Counted from the first letter of the stretch, positions 25,401 to 34,587 are shown. The stretch: DNA of 64,000 nucleotides from Yersinia mollaretii ATCC 43969 (GCF_013282725.1 NZ_CP054043.1:1612001-1676000); one strand, 5' to 3'. Program-made: numbers and translations. Notes: generated from the letters alone by a model not told the origin.

Positions 25401-27774
25401 CGCTCTTCTCCTCCGAGGCAAAGTGATCATGGAACAACTGTTGCCACTGCTCGCGGGCGATGGGTTTTTGTAGCAAGTAGTCCATCCCCACTTCACGGGC
25501 GCGCTGTGCATCTTCTGCTTTCAATGAAGCCGATTGGCCGACAATTAATACTTGCGCCGTCGTCTCTTGCATCAATTTTCGGAGGTGACGAACCAGTTCG
25601 AAGCCATCACTCTCATCCAGCCGACAGTCGGTGACAATAATCGTATGGTGATGTTGTAACCAACTTTGGTAAGCCTCCTGTGCCCCTGGTACTGCATCGA
25701 CCTGATACCCCAGACTGCTGAACAACTCCTGCTGCACCTCCAGCAGGAGTGGCTCATCCTCTACCATCAACAGCCGACGTGACTCTTTGGTGGCGGAGGC
25801 TGAGTCTGCCTCTGGCATAGTACGGCTGTTCTCCCGAAGTAGGTCCTCACTGCATAGGCTGGTGATAGCAAAATAGAGCGCTGAGGCGTAAATCGGGCAG
25901 GGTATGACGATGGAAACTCCCTGTTGATTATCGAGCTGCCAGTGGTTGTTCCGCAGATCAAAATGCAGATAAATGACAGGCCCACGAGCCGAGGCCGGTG
26001 GTGAATTCGATTGCGGGTAATAGGGCAGTTCGCAGCCCTCAAGGATCTGGGTCACTTCGCTGGCTCGCGAGGTGGGAACGTCTTCGGGCATAATCACATA
26101 AAGCCCTTCAGGTAGTGGGTTTTCAATCTCGTAATGGGCGGGGATCATTGGGAAAGAGATTCTGACCCGTGAGCCAACCCCCGGCTGGCTGGCAATGCCC
26201 AGATGCCCGCCGATAAGATGGATATTCTTCTTCGCGACGAACAATCCTAGCCCGGTCCCTTTGGGGAGGAGGGCGTCGTTATCTGAGCGATGTTGTTTGC
26301 CCTGATAAAATGGCTCTGAAAGTCGTGCCAGCACCTTATCGGAAATACCGGTGCCGGTGTCCGTCACCTCAATGCTGAACATTCTTTTACTGTCAATTTG
26401 CACTAAGGCGCACTCAATTAAGACCATACCGCCACGGGTATGCTTAATGGCATTGTTGACGATATTATTCAGTGCCTGAGAGATGAGCGTGCCATCCATT
26501 AGATGGGGTAAAAAACACTGCTCCGACAGATAGCGAACATGAAGTGCGGTGTCGTGGGTCTCAGCAAAGCTGGTAAACAGTTTGACTGTGGTGTCACAGA
26601 GTTCAGTCAGTAAATGGGGGCGTGGCTTTTGTTGCACCGAACCGGCATTAATTTTGGCGTAATCCAGTGACAGATCGAGATTGTTCAGTAATTCCCGTGT
26701 GACGTGAACGACATTAGATAGCCTTTCCCGCTGAGGGTTAGACGATATTTTGAGTACCAACCCTTCACAGGCGGTCAGTATTCCAATCAGAGGCGTTCGT
26801 AATTCGTGAGCCAGTACCGACAGTTCCAAATTATTTTTTGAACCCAGTAGGCTAATTTCTTTTTTTAACCGTCGATAACGATAAAAAACAAAGAGCAACA
26901 AGGAGAGCAAGATAGCGCCCACAATATAGGCGTACCTCTCAAACTGGGTATTGTGCAAAAGTGACGCGTTGTCGCTAATAATCCACTTGGTGGTGAGTTC
27001 TGCTTGTTGTTTGTGAGAAATGGACGTGATGACTTTATTAATAATATCGATCAGGAGCTGATCTTCTGGTCGAGCGCCCATCACCAAGGATATTTTGGCA
27101 TTATTGGGGTAGGAGACTTTTAACTGCCCCGGATAGATGACATTCATATAATAGAATGCCGTGGGGGAGAGGACGACAGCCGCTGCGGCGCGCCCATGTA
27201 CCACCTCACCAATAGTCTCTTCGGGCGAATACGCTATTTTATAATCGACACCCGGATAGCGTTTTTCAAACCAATCAATCAACGATAAATAGTCGGTTAT
27301 GGAGATGCGTCCTTCTGTACGCCCCTCCATGAAATCTTCTGGCGTATTGATATTACGTGAGGTTCTGCGCGTGACCGTGACCGGCCAAGTGGTAAAGATC
27401 GGCATACTGCTGACCAGCCCATTAGCCTCTGCGAATAAGGCCGAGGTGCTGGTGATAAGCGAGATATCACCGTTTTTCAGATTTTTAACGGATTCATTAG
27501 CATTACTACTGGAGGAGACTTGGAATTGTATTCCGGTAGCAGCGCTAATCAAATCAATATAATCACGTGTGAGTCCAATATGCTCCCCATTTTTATTTAA
27601 TGCTTCGATAGGGAAGAACTTTGGAAAAACGCCATACTTAATAATAGGGTGAGTCTTTATATAATGTTGCTCTTCAGGTGTGAAGGCGATAGTTTTCGCC
27701 GCATAACCGGCTGCTGCCGGCAACAGCAGAAGAGCACATATAAGATAAATTTTATAAAGGTATTTCATGAGCAT
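25393..27774 (-). CDS. ysrS: Hybrid sensor histidine kinase YsrS
   Basis: A 793-residue inner-membrane hybrid kinase. It has a signal/anchor helix (residues ~8-24), a periplasmic solute-binding (SBP_bac_3-like) sensor domain about 30-270 and a transmembrane helix near 280-300. HisKA follows with LAHELRTPL (His near 321), then a HATPase with a GTGLGLFVAK box, a degenerate spacer and a C-terminal receiver with VTDCRLDESDGF (Asp near 715). In Y. enterocolitica, YsrS with YsrT and YsrR activates the Ysa T3SS, reportedly in response to salt. The start overlaps the ysrR stop by 23 bases; an ATG two codons later is also possible. Confidence 0.9.
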   Translation of the reverse strand: MLMKYLYKIYLICALLLLPAAAGYAAKTIAFTPEEQHYIKTHPIIKYGVFPKFFPIEALNKNGEHIGLTRDYIDLISAATGIQFQVSSSSNANESVKNLKNGDISLITSTSALFAEANGLVSSMPIFTTWPVTVTRRTSRNINTPEDFMEGRTEGRISITDYLSLIDWFEKRYPGVDYKIAYSPEETIGEVVHGRAAAAVVLSPTAFYYMNVIYPGQLKVSYPNNAKISLVMGARPEDQLLIDIINKVITSISHKQQAELTTKWIISDNASLLHNTQFERYAYIVGAILLSLLLFVFYRYRRLKKEISLLGSKNNLELSVLAHELRTPLIGILTACEGLVLKISSNPQRERLSNVVHVTRELLNNLDLSLDYAKINAGSVQQKPRPHLLTELCDTTVKLFTSFAETHDTALHVRYLSEQCFLPHLMDGTLISQALNNIVNNAIKHTRGGMVLIECALVQIDSKRMFSIEVTDTGTGISDKVLARLSEPFYQGKQHRSDNDALLPKGTGLGLFVAKKNIHLIGGHLGIASQPGVGSRVRISFPMIPAHYEIENPLPEGLYVIMPEDVPTSRASEVTQILEGCELPYYPQSNSPPASARGPVIYLHFDLRNNHWQLDNQQGVSIVIPCPIYASALYFAITSLCSEDLLRENSRTMPEADSASATKESRRLLMVEDEPLLLEVQQELFSSLGYQVDAVPGAQEAYQSWLQHHHTIIVTDCRLDESDGFELVRHLRKLMQETTAQVLIVGQSASLKAEDAQRAREVGMDYLLQKPIAREQWQQLFHDHFASEEKSDV

Positions 27775-28456
27775 ATTTAAAGAAATCAGCGTTTGAGGTG
27801 AGACCTAATTTTTTAAAGGCCCGTGTTTTGGTATTGGACACTGTTTTAAAGCTAATATTCAAACGTTCACTAATTTCTTTTTGACTCACACCATTCAGTA
27901 ACATCCTCAGCACTTCGGTTTCACGCACGCTTAGAGCAGGGCGGGCATTCTGTTCTGAGGGTTGTGATAGTGCGGCCAACTCAATGGGGAAGAATTTCTT
28001 GCCACGATCAATATACGAAATAGCAAAAAAGAGTTCCTGAATGTCACTGTTCTTTTGCACAAATCCCCACGCACCGGCTTGCCAGGCAATACGTGCGACG
28101 GCCAAACTTTTATGGGCCGTATGTACGATGATTTTCAATTCAGGGCGCAATTGGAGAAGGTGCTTAATGAGCGCGGCACCATCCTGAGAATGTGACGGAT
28201 CGACTTCGGTATCCAACGCCGTGAGTGAATAATCCAGTAATAGCATTTCGATATCATCGTTGCTTTTGAGTAACGCAATAAGCTCAGGGGCATTGCTGAC
28301 ACAACCCACCACATCAAGTGATAACTCACTGTAAATAACCTGACGCTGTGGCTCTTTATGGTGATAAGGAAACTTCGTCAAGATCTCCTTTAGTGCCAGT
28401 CGGCTAAAAGGTTCATCTTCAATTATTGCTATTTTTAACGTCTTGGTTCGTTCCAT
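27752..28456 (-). CDS. ysrR: Response regulator YsrR (receiver plus LuxR-type HTH)
   Basis: A 234-residue regulator. The receiver domain has the acidic pair Glu-Asp-Glu (residues 13-15) and phospho-acceptor Asp75 in LLLDYSLT; it carries an insertion of about 15 residues after the first helix. The C-terminal NarL/LuxR helix-turn-helix (about 170-230) reads LSVRETEVLRMLLNG. It is the output of the YsrS-YsrT-YsrR phosphorelay, which controls the AraC gene and Ysa expression in Y. enterocolitica. Confidence 0.9.
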   Translation of the reverse strand: MERTKTLKIAIIEDEPFSRLALKEILTKFPYHHKEPQRQVIYSELSLDVVGCVSNAPELIALLKSNDDIEMLLLDYSLTALDTEVDPSHSQDGAALIKHLLQLRPELKIIVHTAHKSLAVARIAWQAGAWGFVQKNSDIQELFFAISYIDRGKKFFPIELAALSQPSEQNARPALSVRETEVLRMLLNGVSQKEISERLNISFKTVSNTKTRAFKKLGLTSNADFFKYAHEIPL

Positions 28457-28485
28457 ATAACCCTCGAGCAGGTGAGGTGTAAACG

Positions 28486-28917
28486 CTAACTGTCATTGAC
28501 TATCAGTGTTAATTTTTCGTTTGGTTGATAGGTGAGCGGTGTTAGCTTATCACTCATCATAATGAGTTTTCCCTCTTTCTCGACTCTAACACTAACACTT
28601 AACTGATTAGGTAATGAGGATAACTCATTCTGTAACGGTAAGAGAAATGGAATCTTCCGGCTTTCCGTTTTAGTCAGAATAATATATTCACGGAAGGTGA
28701 TTTCTTTCTCCCCCGCAATCTTATTCTGAGTCACCGATAAGGTGATGGTGGCATTTTCAGGTATTTTCCCATGAAAGTTCTGGATATTTCCCTGAAGATA
28801 ATAATCTTTTTGGTTTTTGCTTAACTCAGTAAGATGGGTGCAACCCGATAAAACTAGTGCTATCAATATAATCAAATAGCGGAAGTGAAAATGTGTGGCG
28901 GTATAAACATATTTCAT
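28486..28917 (-). CDS. sctG: YscW-type T3SS pilotin lipoprotein (SctG)
   Basis: A 143-residue lipoprotein with a hydrophobic leader and lipobox LVLSGC (Cys26). The mature part reads like the YscW/YbaY beta-sandwich family: YLQGNIQ, PENATITLSV, KIPFLLPLQNEL and SVSVRVEKEGKL strands. YscW-family lipoproteins pilot the T3SS secretin to the outer membrane. It lies 4 bases from the winged-helix gene and 29 from ysrR, in the T3SS cluster, which supports a pilotin for the secretin at 35363-37054. Confidence 0.65.
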   Translation of the reverse strand: MKYVYTATHFHFRYLIILIALVLSGCTHLTELSKNQKDYYLQGNIQNFHGKIPENATITLSVTQNKIAGEKEITFREYIILTKTESRKIPFLLPLQNELSSLPNQLSVSVRVEKEGKLIMMSDKLTPLTYQPNEKLTLIVNDS

Positions 28918-28921
28918 TACA

Positions 28922-29392
28922 TTATCCTACAGTAAATACATACAAAAAAGAGCAACCCGCCGCGATAGCTAGCGTACACACGGTAATGGCGGTATCGATG
29001 ATATTTCTCTTCTCTATCGCTTTATTCTGCGCTGGTTTAATTGACTCGCAATCATCTGGAAGGGCTTTCTTGGTTCCGGTATATAAAATACCAATTCTCG
29101 GTAACGTGGTAATCAAGCCTTCATCCAGACTTGCCTTCTTAAATGAACTGCGTAGTTGTCTGACAAGTTTATAATAACTACTCTCCGTCACAATAACGCC
29201 GCGTTTTTCCCAAATGGCGTACATCACCTCTCTTTTACTGCATGTTTGTGCCAACAACATTTTTAATAGGCAGGACTCACTTTCAGAGAGAGGGACAACA
29301 TTATTCTCTCGCGTCAGAGTTCGCTTTAACGGGTTAAAAATCACGCCTTCACATAAAATAACGTTAGATGAAATGAAATCATTGTTGACCAT
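28922..29392 (-). CDS. ToxR-like membrane-anchored winged-helix regulator
   Basis: A 156-residue protein. An N-terminal OmpR/ToxR-type winged helix (about 12-108) has SESESCLLKMLLAQ, REVMYAIWEKRGVIV and the wing ending TLPRIGILY. A linker and one C-terminal transmembrane helix follow (near 135-153, TVCTLAIAAGCSFLYVF), with almost no periplasmic domain. Such proteins regulate from the membrane, often with a partner. It resembles the soluble regulator at 20095-20577 heading the T2SS operon. Probable role in T3SS or secretin-pilot expression; target genes unknown. Confidence 0.65.
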   Translation of the reverse strand: MVNNDFISSNVILCEGVIFNPLKRTLTRENNVVPLSESESCLLKMLLAQTCSKREVMYAIWEKRGVIVTESSYYKLVRQLRSSFKKASLDEGLITTLPRIGILYTGTKKALPDDCESIKPAQNKAIEKRNIIDTAITVCTLAIAAGCSFLYVFTVG

Positions 29393-29577
29393 AATATTTC
29401 CTTGGCTGCATAAGTTTGCTGAATTTATGGGCTACCTTATACATCCTAAATGTATGGTTCTCAACGGGGAGGCACTAAGTTAGTCTTATTATGGGCATTA
29501 AGCAGAGCACTCTCTATCAACATGGAGAGTCTTCCCTTCATAATTTGGGGAGTTTCCTTGTTATTGAGGTAACAGAG

Positions 29578-30054
29578 TTAAGTTGTAGGAGCAGAGGCTA
29601 ATAGTAATGCCGTTTTACGGGAAAGGGCCGGGCCTGTATTGACTATTTTCATGATTTTATTCGCGTAATTATCGCGATAATGCGCTGTTTCTGAATGATA
29701 AGCCCCGACCGCCCGCCAGCTATAACCATGCTTATTAAACTTCTGACTCAGCAAATAAGCCCCTGCTTGGATATTGATACAGGGCTGCATCAGCATCTGC
29801 TCATGATCAATGATTCCCATTGATTTCAGAGAGCTAACATTAATCGTGTTAATCTGCATTAGACCATAATCATGGCTGCCATTCTTGTTAATATTAAGGG
29901 CGTCGGGTTGACCGCCAGACTCTTGATGAATAATCGCTTCGAGAATAATTTCTGGTACATTCCAGCGGATAGCCGCCTTGGATAAACAAGAGGCTTGGGC
30001 GATAATCGGGCTGAGAAATAAAATAGCAGATAGACAGTAAGTAATAGGTTTCAT
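29578..30054 (-). CDS. T3SS-associated lytic transglycosylase (IagB-like)
   Basis: A 158-residue periplasmic protein with signal peptide ending AQA (residue 21) and a soluble lytic transglycosylase domain. The catalytic Glu45 is in IHQESGGQPDA, and GLMQINTI and AVGAYHS follow as in IagB/IpgF. It opens peptidoglycan for the T3SS rod. It lies 12 bases after the OrgC-like gene, at the end of the needle-base operon, the position of such enzymes in SPI-1/Ysa-type loci. Confidence 0.88.
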   Translation of the reverse strand: MKPITYCLSAILFLSPIIAQASCLSKAAIRWNVPEIILEAIIHQESGGQPDALNINKNGSHDYGLMQINTINVSSLKSMGIIDHEQMLMQPCINIQAGAYLLSQKFNKHGYSWRAVGAYHSETAHYRDNYANKIMKIVNTGPALSRKTALLLASAPTT

Positions 30055-30066
30055 AGGTAAATAAGT

Positions 30067-30567
30067 TTAAATTTCATCTGAATCGTCTTCTTCATCATCT
30101 TCGCGAGGTGCTTGACCTATTTTGGCGAGAGACTCTTGATTCAATTGGTTAATAAGTATGCCGCTGGAAATATACATTGAATACGCGGGATTAAATTTTT
30201 CTTTCAGTAAATTTTGATCTTCCGGTTGCTCGGATGCTTTAAGTGTTTGCACCAACCCACTAATAAACTTCTCACGTTCTGTTGACGATAAACTTCTGAG
30301 TTTATTATTGAGCAGAGCGAAGAGCTTTCTCTTTTCTGGTGTGGTGCGCAAGCTTTCAATAAATTTATTGATATCAGACTGTTCCATTTCTGATATTTGC
30401 GGCTTATCCGTCGATTTATTTCGCTCTGTGACGGCGGTTTTCCCCGAGGTATTGGCCTGCCATGCTTCAGCGACACGAAGGTGAATATTGTTACTCTGAC
30501 GAGCGGGTTCCGAGTTCGGGAGCGCGGCTGCCATTTTGAGTGTGGAGTGAAGTGTGGTGATGGTCAT
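30067..30567 (-). CDS. OrgC-position T3SS protein
   Basis: A 166-residue protein starting MTITTLHS at 30567, the first ATG after a clear GGAGAAC ribosome site. The open frame continues further upstream inside sctL. It has a Ser/Asn-rich N-terminus, helical middle and acidic tail (EDDEEDDSDEI). It overlaps the sctL gene by 77 bases. By position (after orgA/orgB homologues) it corresponds to Salmonella OrgC, a secreted factor that promotes needle polymerisation. The sequence resemblance I can judge is weak, so the function rests on synteny. Confidence 0.55.
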   Translation of the reverse strand: MTITTLHSTLKMAAALPNSEPARQSNNIHLRVAEAWQANTSGKTAVTERNKSTDKPQISEMEQSDINKFIESLRTTPEKRKLFALLNNKLRSLSSTEREKFISGLVQTLKASEQPEDQNLLKEKFNPAYSMYISSGILINQLNQESLAKIGQAPREDDEEDDSDEI

Positions 30568-31210
30568 CGTGTTCTCCTGATTGGCTGAGTTGTTTGGAAA
30601 ATTTGCGGTACATCTCTTTTCTGGCCTGCAAGATATTGCAGCGCGCAGAGAGGGTAAAAATGTGGGGCAGTGAACTTTGCGCCGCACTGTCTGGTGAAAA
30701 ATGCAGGATTTCATTATCCACTTCCAGTGCCACACACTCTTCCGCGCCCGCGAGCACGGTAATGTGCTGTATCTCCGCCAGTGCTGGTTTGAGCTTTTTC
30801 AGCAACGCGGGGGGAAGATACATCTGGATCTGCGGCGATTCGGGATGCAGTCGAATAAAGTGGTCACTGACAATTTCATACAACCGGCTGTCACTGAAGA
30901 CATCCGCCAATAGGGTCTGTAATTGGGCCTCACTGCGAGCCAACATCTGTTGATACTGGCTCTGGCTGGATTCCAACCCGTGCACGAGGTCCACTAACAG
31001 TTTTTGCAGCCCATGCTGATAGCCTTCTTGATAGGCAATACGTTGTATTTCCGCGACTTCTTGTTGTGCCGACTGGCAGATCTCGGCAGCTTGTTTTTTG
31101 GCTTGCTGGGTCAGGATTTTCTTAAAGCGGCTCGCTTTCATTGCCTGATGCTTAATGAGCACCTTCTCCTGCGCAGTTTGCCAGATATCCGGTTCAGGTC
31201 TCTCGGACAT
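30491..31210 (-). CDS. sctL: T3SS ATPase stator SctL (OrgB-like)
   Basis: A 239-residue protein. It has a long charged helical N-terminal half (Lys/Gln/Glu-rich, AAEICQSAQQEVAEIQR) and a C-terminal globular part of the FliH/SctL type. SctL links the ATPase SctN and the SctK/SctQ sorting platform. It overlaps sctK by 17 bases and the OrgC-like gene by 77; the last ~25 residues are low-complexity His/Ser and may be dispensable. Confidence 0.78.
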   Translation of the reverse strand: MSERPEPDIWQTAQEKVLIKHQAMKASRFKKILTQQAKKQAAEICQSAQQEVAEIQRIAYQEGYQHGLQKLLVDLVHGLESSQSQYQQMLARSEAQLQTLLADVFSDSRLYEIVSDHFIRLHPESPQIQMYLPPALLKKLKPALAEIQHITVLAGAEECVALEVDNEILHFSPDSAAQSSLPHIFTLSARCNILQARKEMYRKFSKQLSQSGEHDDHHHTSLHTQNGSRAPELGTRSSE

Positions 31211-31742
31211 AATCGTAAGCTCCTTCTATCACATTCCAAGGGAGAGCATTTTTCACTGGAACATTCATTAATTGTCGGCTGGCGGAACTGAACATATAGC
31301 TGGCTCGCGTGGTATACACCTCGCCAAAGGGGGTCAGACTCGCCAATATTTGTACTGCTCCTGTCGCCAGCAGGGTTTGTGGCGATGATGGCTCCGCCTG
31401 TGGTTGTCGGAAATCGTCACTCAGGCGGTGATGAAGCCCGGCATATTTGGAGGTCTTCACCCACCAAGGGAGCGGCGATGGGTGTAACAGTATGCCCAAT
31501 GCCCAAGCGACCTTGGGTAAGTCGGCCCAATGGTGAGCCATAAAATCCGGCAATATCAGCGTATTGGCATCCGGCATCGGGAGCTGAAACTGCATCAGCA
31601 AGCGCTGGTTATGGGCTTGTTGCCATATCGGCGGCAGGGCAAAATAGTCAATGCCGCTGTGCTCGACATGAAAATACCCCCCCGGGGCCAGCATAATCTT
31701 ATGCTGGCCCCGGGTGTTAGAGTGACGGGCAGAGGCCATCAT
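31194..31742 (-). CDS. sctK: T3SS sorting-platform protein SctK (OrgA-like)
   Basis: A 182-residue cytoplasmic protein matching OrgA/MxiK in place and general pattern: FALPPIWQQAHNQRLL, PDFMAHHWADLPKVAWALG and a C-terminal tail. SctK connects the sorting platform to the inner-membrane ring. Its ATG overlaps the sctJ stop (ATGA). A perfect inverted repeat lies in its first 25 codons; an internal ATG inside that hairpin (MLAPGGYF) is an alternative start. Confidence 0.75.
   Translation of the reverse strand: MMASARHSNTRGQHKIMLAPGGYFHVEHSGIDYFALPPIWQQAHNQRLLMQFQLPMPDANTLILPDFMAHHWADLPKVAWALGILLHPSPLPWWVKTSKYAGLHHRLSDDFRQPQAEPSSPQTLLATGAVQILASLTPFGEVYTTRASYMFSSASRQLMNVPVKNALPWNVIEGAYDYVRET
31681..31714. 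repeat. Perfect 16-bp inverted repeat inside the start of sctK
   Basis: Left arm CCCGGGGCCAGCATAA (31681-31696), 2-base spacer, right arm its exact reverse complement (31699-31714). In mRNA this would form a very stable hairpin about 10 codons into sctK. No T-run follows. Confidence 0.97.
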
Positions 31743-32494
31743 GGTTTTTGCTCTGTACTGTTCGGGAGCATCTCTTTCGCGTCATTAGCGCTAAGTTGCT
31801 GCTTGCGACGGCGAAGTAACAACAGCACACTGATACCCGCCGCCGCCAGAGTGGCCGCAAAGGACGCCAATAGCACCGGAGAAACAGGCGAGTTAGGCTC
31901 ATTTCTCACCTGACGTTGCAATGGCGGGCGCTCTACCACCACCACCGAGACATTGTCATAGCTGGTTTCGGTAAAACTGTTGGTGAGGAATAATTTAATC
32001 TTATTCATCATCTGTTTGGGATCTTCATTGCCCGCATAGGTCACCAGACTCGAGACCTGCTGAAGTTGTTTGACCCGATTATTGCTATTCAGGGGATAAC
32101 TGACATGCACTCTGGCATTCACCACGCCGGGAATGGTCAGCAGTGATTGTTGCAGGCGCTGCTCAATTAAAGAGAGTAGACGCGAACGCTCCGCCTGTGG
32201 TGAGGCAACCAGAGAATCCCCCGGAAACGCCTGAATAATCTCAACCGGATCTTTGGAGGGCAGGTTGTAGAGACGTAACAGATCCACCGCCGTCACAAAA
32301 TCACTGCGCGCCACCTTAATAGAGCTACCGAGTTTACCGTTGTCCCTGCGAGTGCCCTCCACACCGTTCTCTTGTAACACCGCCAGAACTTCATTGCCCT
32401 GGCGCTGGCTCAGTTCAGTGAGCAGTGTTTGGTTATCACAACCACTCAGCAGCCCAAGAACCGCAATTATCAGAAATTTTGTTAGCCTATTCAT
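31739..32494 (-). CDS. sctJ: T3SS inner-ring lipoprotein SctJ (PrgK/MxiJ-like)
   Basis: A 251-residue lipoprotein with lipobox GLLSGC (Cys19). Two ring-building domains follow (TELSQRQGNEVLAVLQENG and VVNARVHVSYP), then a C-terminal transmembrane helix near 210-228 with a basic RRRK stop. SctJ forms the inner-membrane ring with SctD. It overlaps sctK by 4 bases and follows sctI by 3. Confidence 0.93.
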   Translation of the reverse strand: MNRLTKFLIIAVLGLLSGCDNQTLLTELSQRQGNEVLAVLQENGVEGTRRDNGKLGSSIKVARSDFVTAVDLLRLYNLPSKDPVEIIQAFPGDSLVASPQAERSRLLSLIEQRLQQSLLTIPGVVNARVHVSYPLNSNNRVKQLQQVSSLVTYAGNEDPKQMMNKIKLFLTNSFTETSYDNVSVVVVERPPLQRQVRNEPNSPVSPVLLASFAATLAAAGISVLLLLRRRKQQLSANDAKEMLPNSTEQKP

Positions 32495-32497
32495 CGT

Positions 32498-32794
32498 CTA
32501 CTGGGCTTTTAAGACTGAGTCGATCGCAGAAGCACTTTTATGGGTTAGCGTGCTGATCATATTGATAGCGAGGCTATAATTACCCACTCGATTTTGTAAA
32601 CTTAATAACTCAGCGGGGTTAGTCGGATCACCATTACTGGCCTGATTAATAATGGCGGCTTTTTCCTGACTTGCGGTCACACTGTAGCTGGCAAACAGGT
32701 TTCTTACCCGATCTTCTACCGGAGCAGTGGCCCCCATCGCGGGGAGGTTATTTTCCGCTACAGAGGTAGTGGCTGGCGTGAGATTAATAAACAT
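32498..32794 (-). CDS. sctI: T3SS inner rod protein SctI (PrgJ-like)
   Basis: A 98-residue protein starting MFINLTPA at 32794 (the frame is open further, but this ATG gives the family length). The C-terminal helix pattern LLSLQNRVGNYSLAINMIS...AIDSVLKAQ matches PrgJ/MxiI. SctI anchors the needle base and signals substrate switching. It lies between sctF and sctJ as in SPI-1. Confidence 0.85.
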   Translation of the reverse strand: MFINLTPATTSVAENNLPAMGATAPVEDRVRNLFASYSVTASQEKAAIINQASNGDPTNPAELLSLQNRVGNYSLAINMISTLTHKSASAIDSVLKAQ

Positions 32795-32859
32795 TGAGAT
32801 AAAATCCTTAATAATTACGCAACATGACAATGATGTAATATTGCGTAATGGTAATATCA

Positions 32860-33165
32860 TTACATATTACGAATAATAGCTTGAGAGGTATCTTTAACTG
32901 ACTTCATAATATTACTTTGTGCTTGTCGTGCCCCATTATAGTGACCATTAAGCGCCGAAATTTTTGCCAGTACAATCGGGTTGTCCATTTCATTGTTTTT
33001 ATCTGAAAGGGCGGTCTTAAGTTCGTCTGCCAGTTCTTTAACACGGCCGTTGAGTAGTGCGCCGCTACGATACATCATCCCCCAGTTTGATGTTGATGTA
33101 GTATCAACGGTTTCATAAGTTGATGTTTCCCAATTACCATTTGCTTCTAGTCCAGGAATAGCCAT
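32860..33165 (-). CDS. sctF: T3SS needle protein SctF (PrgI/MxiH-like)
   Basis: A 101-residue needle subunit. The C-terminal two-helix core has DNPIVLAKISALNGHYNGAR, QSNIMKSVKD and terminal IIRNM. It is about 20 residues longer than PrgI, with a Thr/Ser-rich N-terminal extension. It polymerises into the extracellular needle. First small gene after sctD, 28 bases downstream. Confidence 0.9.
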   Translation of the reverse strand: MAIPGLEANGNWETSTYETVDTTSTSNWGMMYRSGALLNGRVKELADELKTALSDKNNEMDNPIVLAKISALNGHYNGARQAQSNIMKSVKDTSQAIIRNM

Positions 33166-33193
33166 AATTAATCCTTAATATTAAGTTGAGGTT

Positions 33194-34396
33194 TTAGAGT
33201 GACACTGGATTAAAATACCAGTGGTTATTACCTAGCAGAACATAGCCGTTAGCATTATTGACGAACGACTTGCCTGCCAGATGATTAGTGGTTAATGAAA
33301 TAGAGAATTGAATGTGGCGTATTCCCCATTTTTTAGTGTACTCATCGGCAAAATCAATCGCCGAGAGGGTTTGTTTATCCGTCAGACTGGCATTAATAAT
33401 AAAAATAGGGGTGCTATTTTTATTGACGACACGCCAAGGGACATTACTTTCGGTTAAACCTTGTTCCGCCTTGCTAAATAGCTCAGCTGATGAATAACTC
33501 TCTATTTGGTTTTTTGTGGAGCAGCCAATAAAGCTCAATAGCGTTTGCTGAATGTGCTTATTATCCAATTGAGGATAGTTGCCCTTTAGCCGACGAATCA
33601 CCGGTTTGCAGGGGAGCGATAAATCCACTTTCAATAAGCCGGGTATGATTCCACTTAGCTGATTTTCGATCTCACTTTCCAGTGTGCTGATTTTTTTCAC
33701 TACCACCGGTTCTTGGTAGTGCTCTCTCAGTAAACGCTGAGTGCTCCAATCCAGATCCCGCTGTGTGTTTACCAGCACCAAGCTTTGGCCATTGCCACTG
33801 GTAGTGACCGTTAATGGGGAGCTGCTCCCCTGAAGTAGCGTCTCCAGTGTTTTGACTTTCCGCGCTTCGCTATTGTAAGTGAGCACTTGCCAACCAGTAA
33901 GCCCTGCCAACAGCACCAACACCATACCCGCCAGAAACGCCGGATGAGGCATAAACTGTGAGGATGTGCGGTCGCGACGCTCTGTTTTTTCCATTGTTGC
34001 CACCTGCGGCGGAAGAGGCAAAACCTCCTCTGTATTCCACGGGGTGTTCAACATCTTAATCACCACCGGAAAGTGCTCAGCAAGCATCAATTCCTGAAAA
34101 ATAACGGGCTGCTTCATCTCTGGGCAATCACCGCTCAGGGTAAGAGAGAGCACTTCAGTGCTCTCCTGATCCTGCGTTGGCACAGTCTCATCAGCAGTGA
34201 TCGCCATCTCATAATGCCCCTGATCACTGGGCAGAAAATAGGTTGTCAATCCTTCGTCATTGGTTTCAGTCCGATAGGTTTGTTCCGGACCGATAATGAT
34301 TCGGTGAGTGCCTACTTTGAGCATTAATTCATTACCGCTCAGAGGCCCACTGGCAATTTTCATTATGCAGACGCGGTTGTCTGTGTCCTTCATCAT
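33194..34396 (-). CDS. sctD: T3SS inner-ring protein SctD (PrgH/MxiG-like)
   Basis: A 400-residue bitopic protein. An N-terminal cytoplasmic FHA-like domain covers about 1-115, one transmembrane helix lies near 155-175 (AFLAGMVLVLLAGLTGW), then periplasmic ring-building domains. ATG ATG at 34396/34393 follows a GAG ribosome site, giving the PrgH length; the TTG at 34414 is less likely. First gene of the minus-strand needle-base operon, divergent from the AraC regulator. Confidence 0.9.
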   Translation of the reverse strand: MMKDTDNRVCIMKIASGPLSGNELMLKVGTHRIIIGPEQTYRTETNDEGLTTYFLPSDQGHYEMAITADETVPTQDQESTEVLSLTLSGDCPEMKQPVIFQELMLAEHFPVVIKMLNTPWNTEEVLPLPPQVATMEKTERRDRTSSQFMPHPAFLAGMVLVLLAGLTGWQVLTYNSEARKVKTLETLLQGSSSPLTVTTSGNGQSLVLVNTQRDLDWSTQRLLREHYQEPVVVKKISTLESEIENQLSGIIPGLLKVDLSLPCKPVIRRLKGNYPQLDNKHIQQTLLSFIGCSTKNQIESYSSAELFSKAEQGLTESNVPWRVVNKNSTPIFIINASLTDKQTLSAIDFADEYTKKWGIRHIQFSISLTTNHLAGKSFVNNANGYVLLGNNHWYFNPVSL

Positions 34397-34587
34397 ATTT
34401 TCTCGTTGTACCAAATTGGCGACAAGTAAAACGCAATAGGCTGTTTCTGTCAGCGGAATTGGGCTTAATTAATCTGACTCGTTACCTTATTTATCGCGGT
34501 ACAGGCTATTCCGAGTAATTCCATTTAATACGCGGTGGTTATCAATCAACATTGTCCCCCTTAGATAACAGGTAGAGATTAAGGGTG

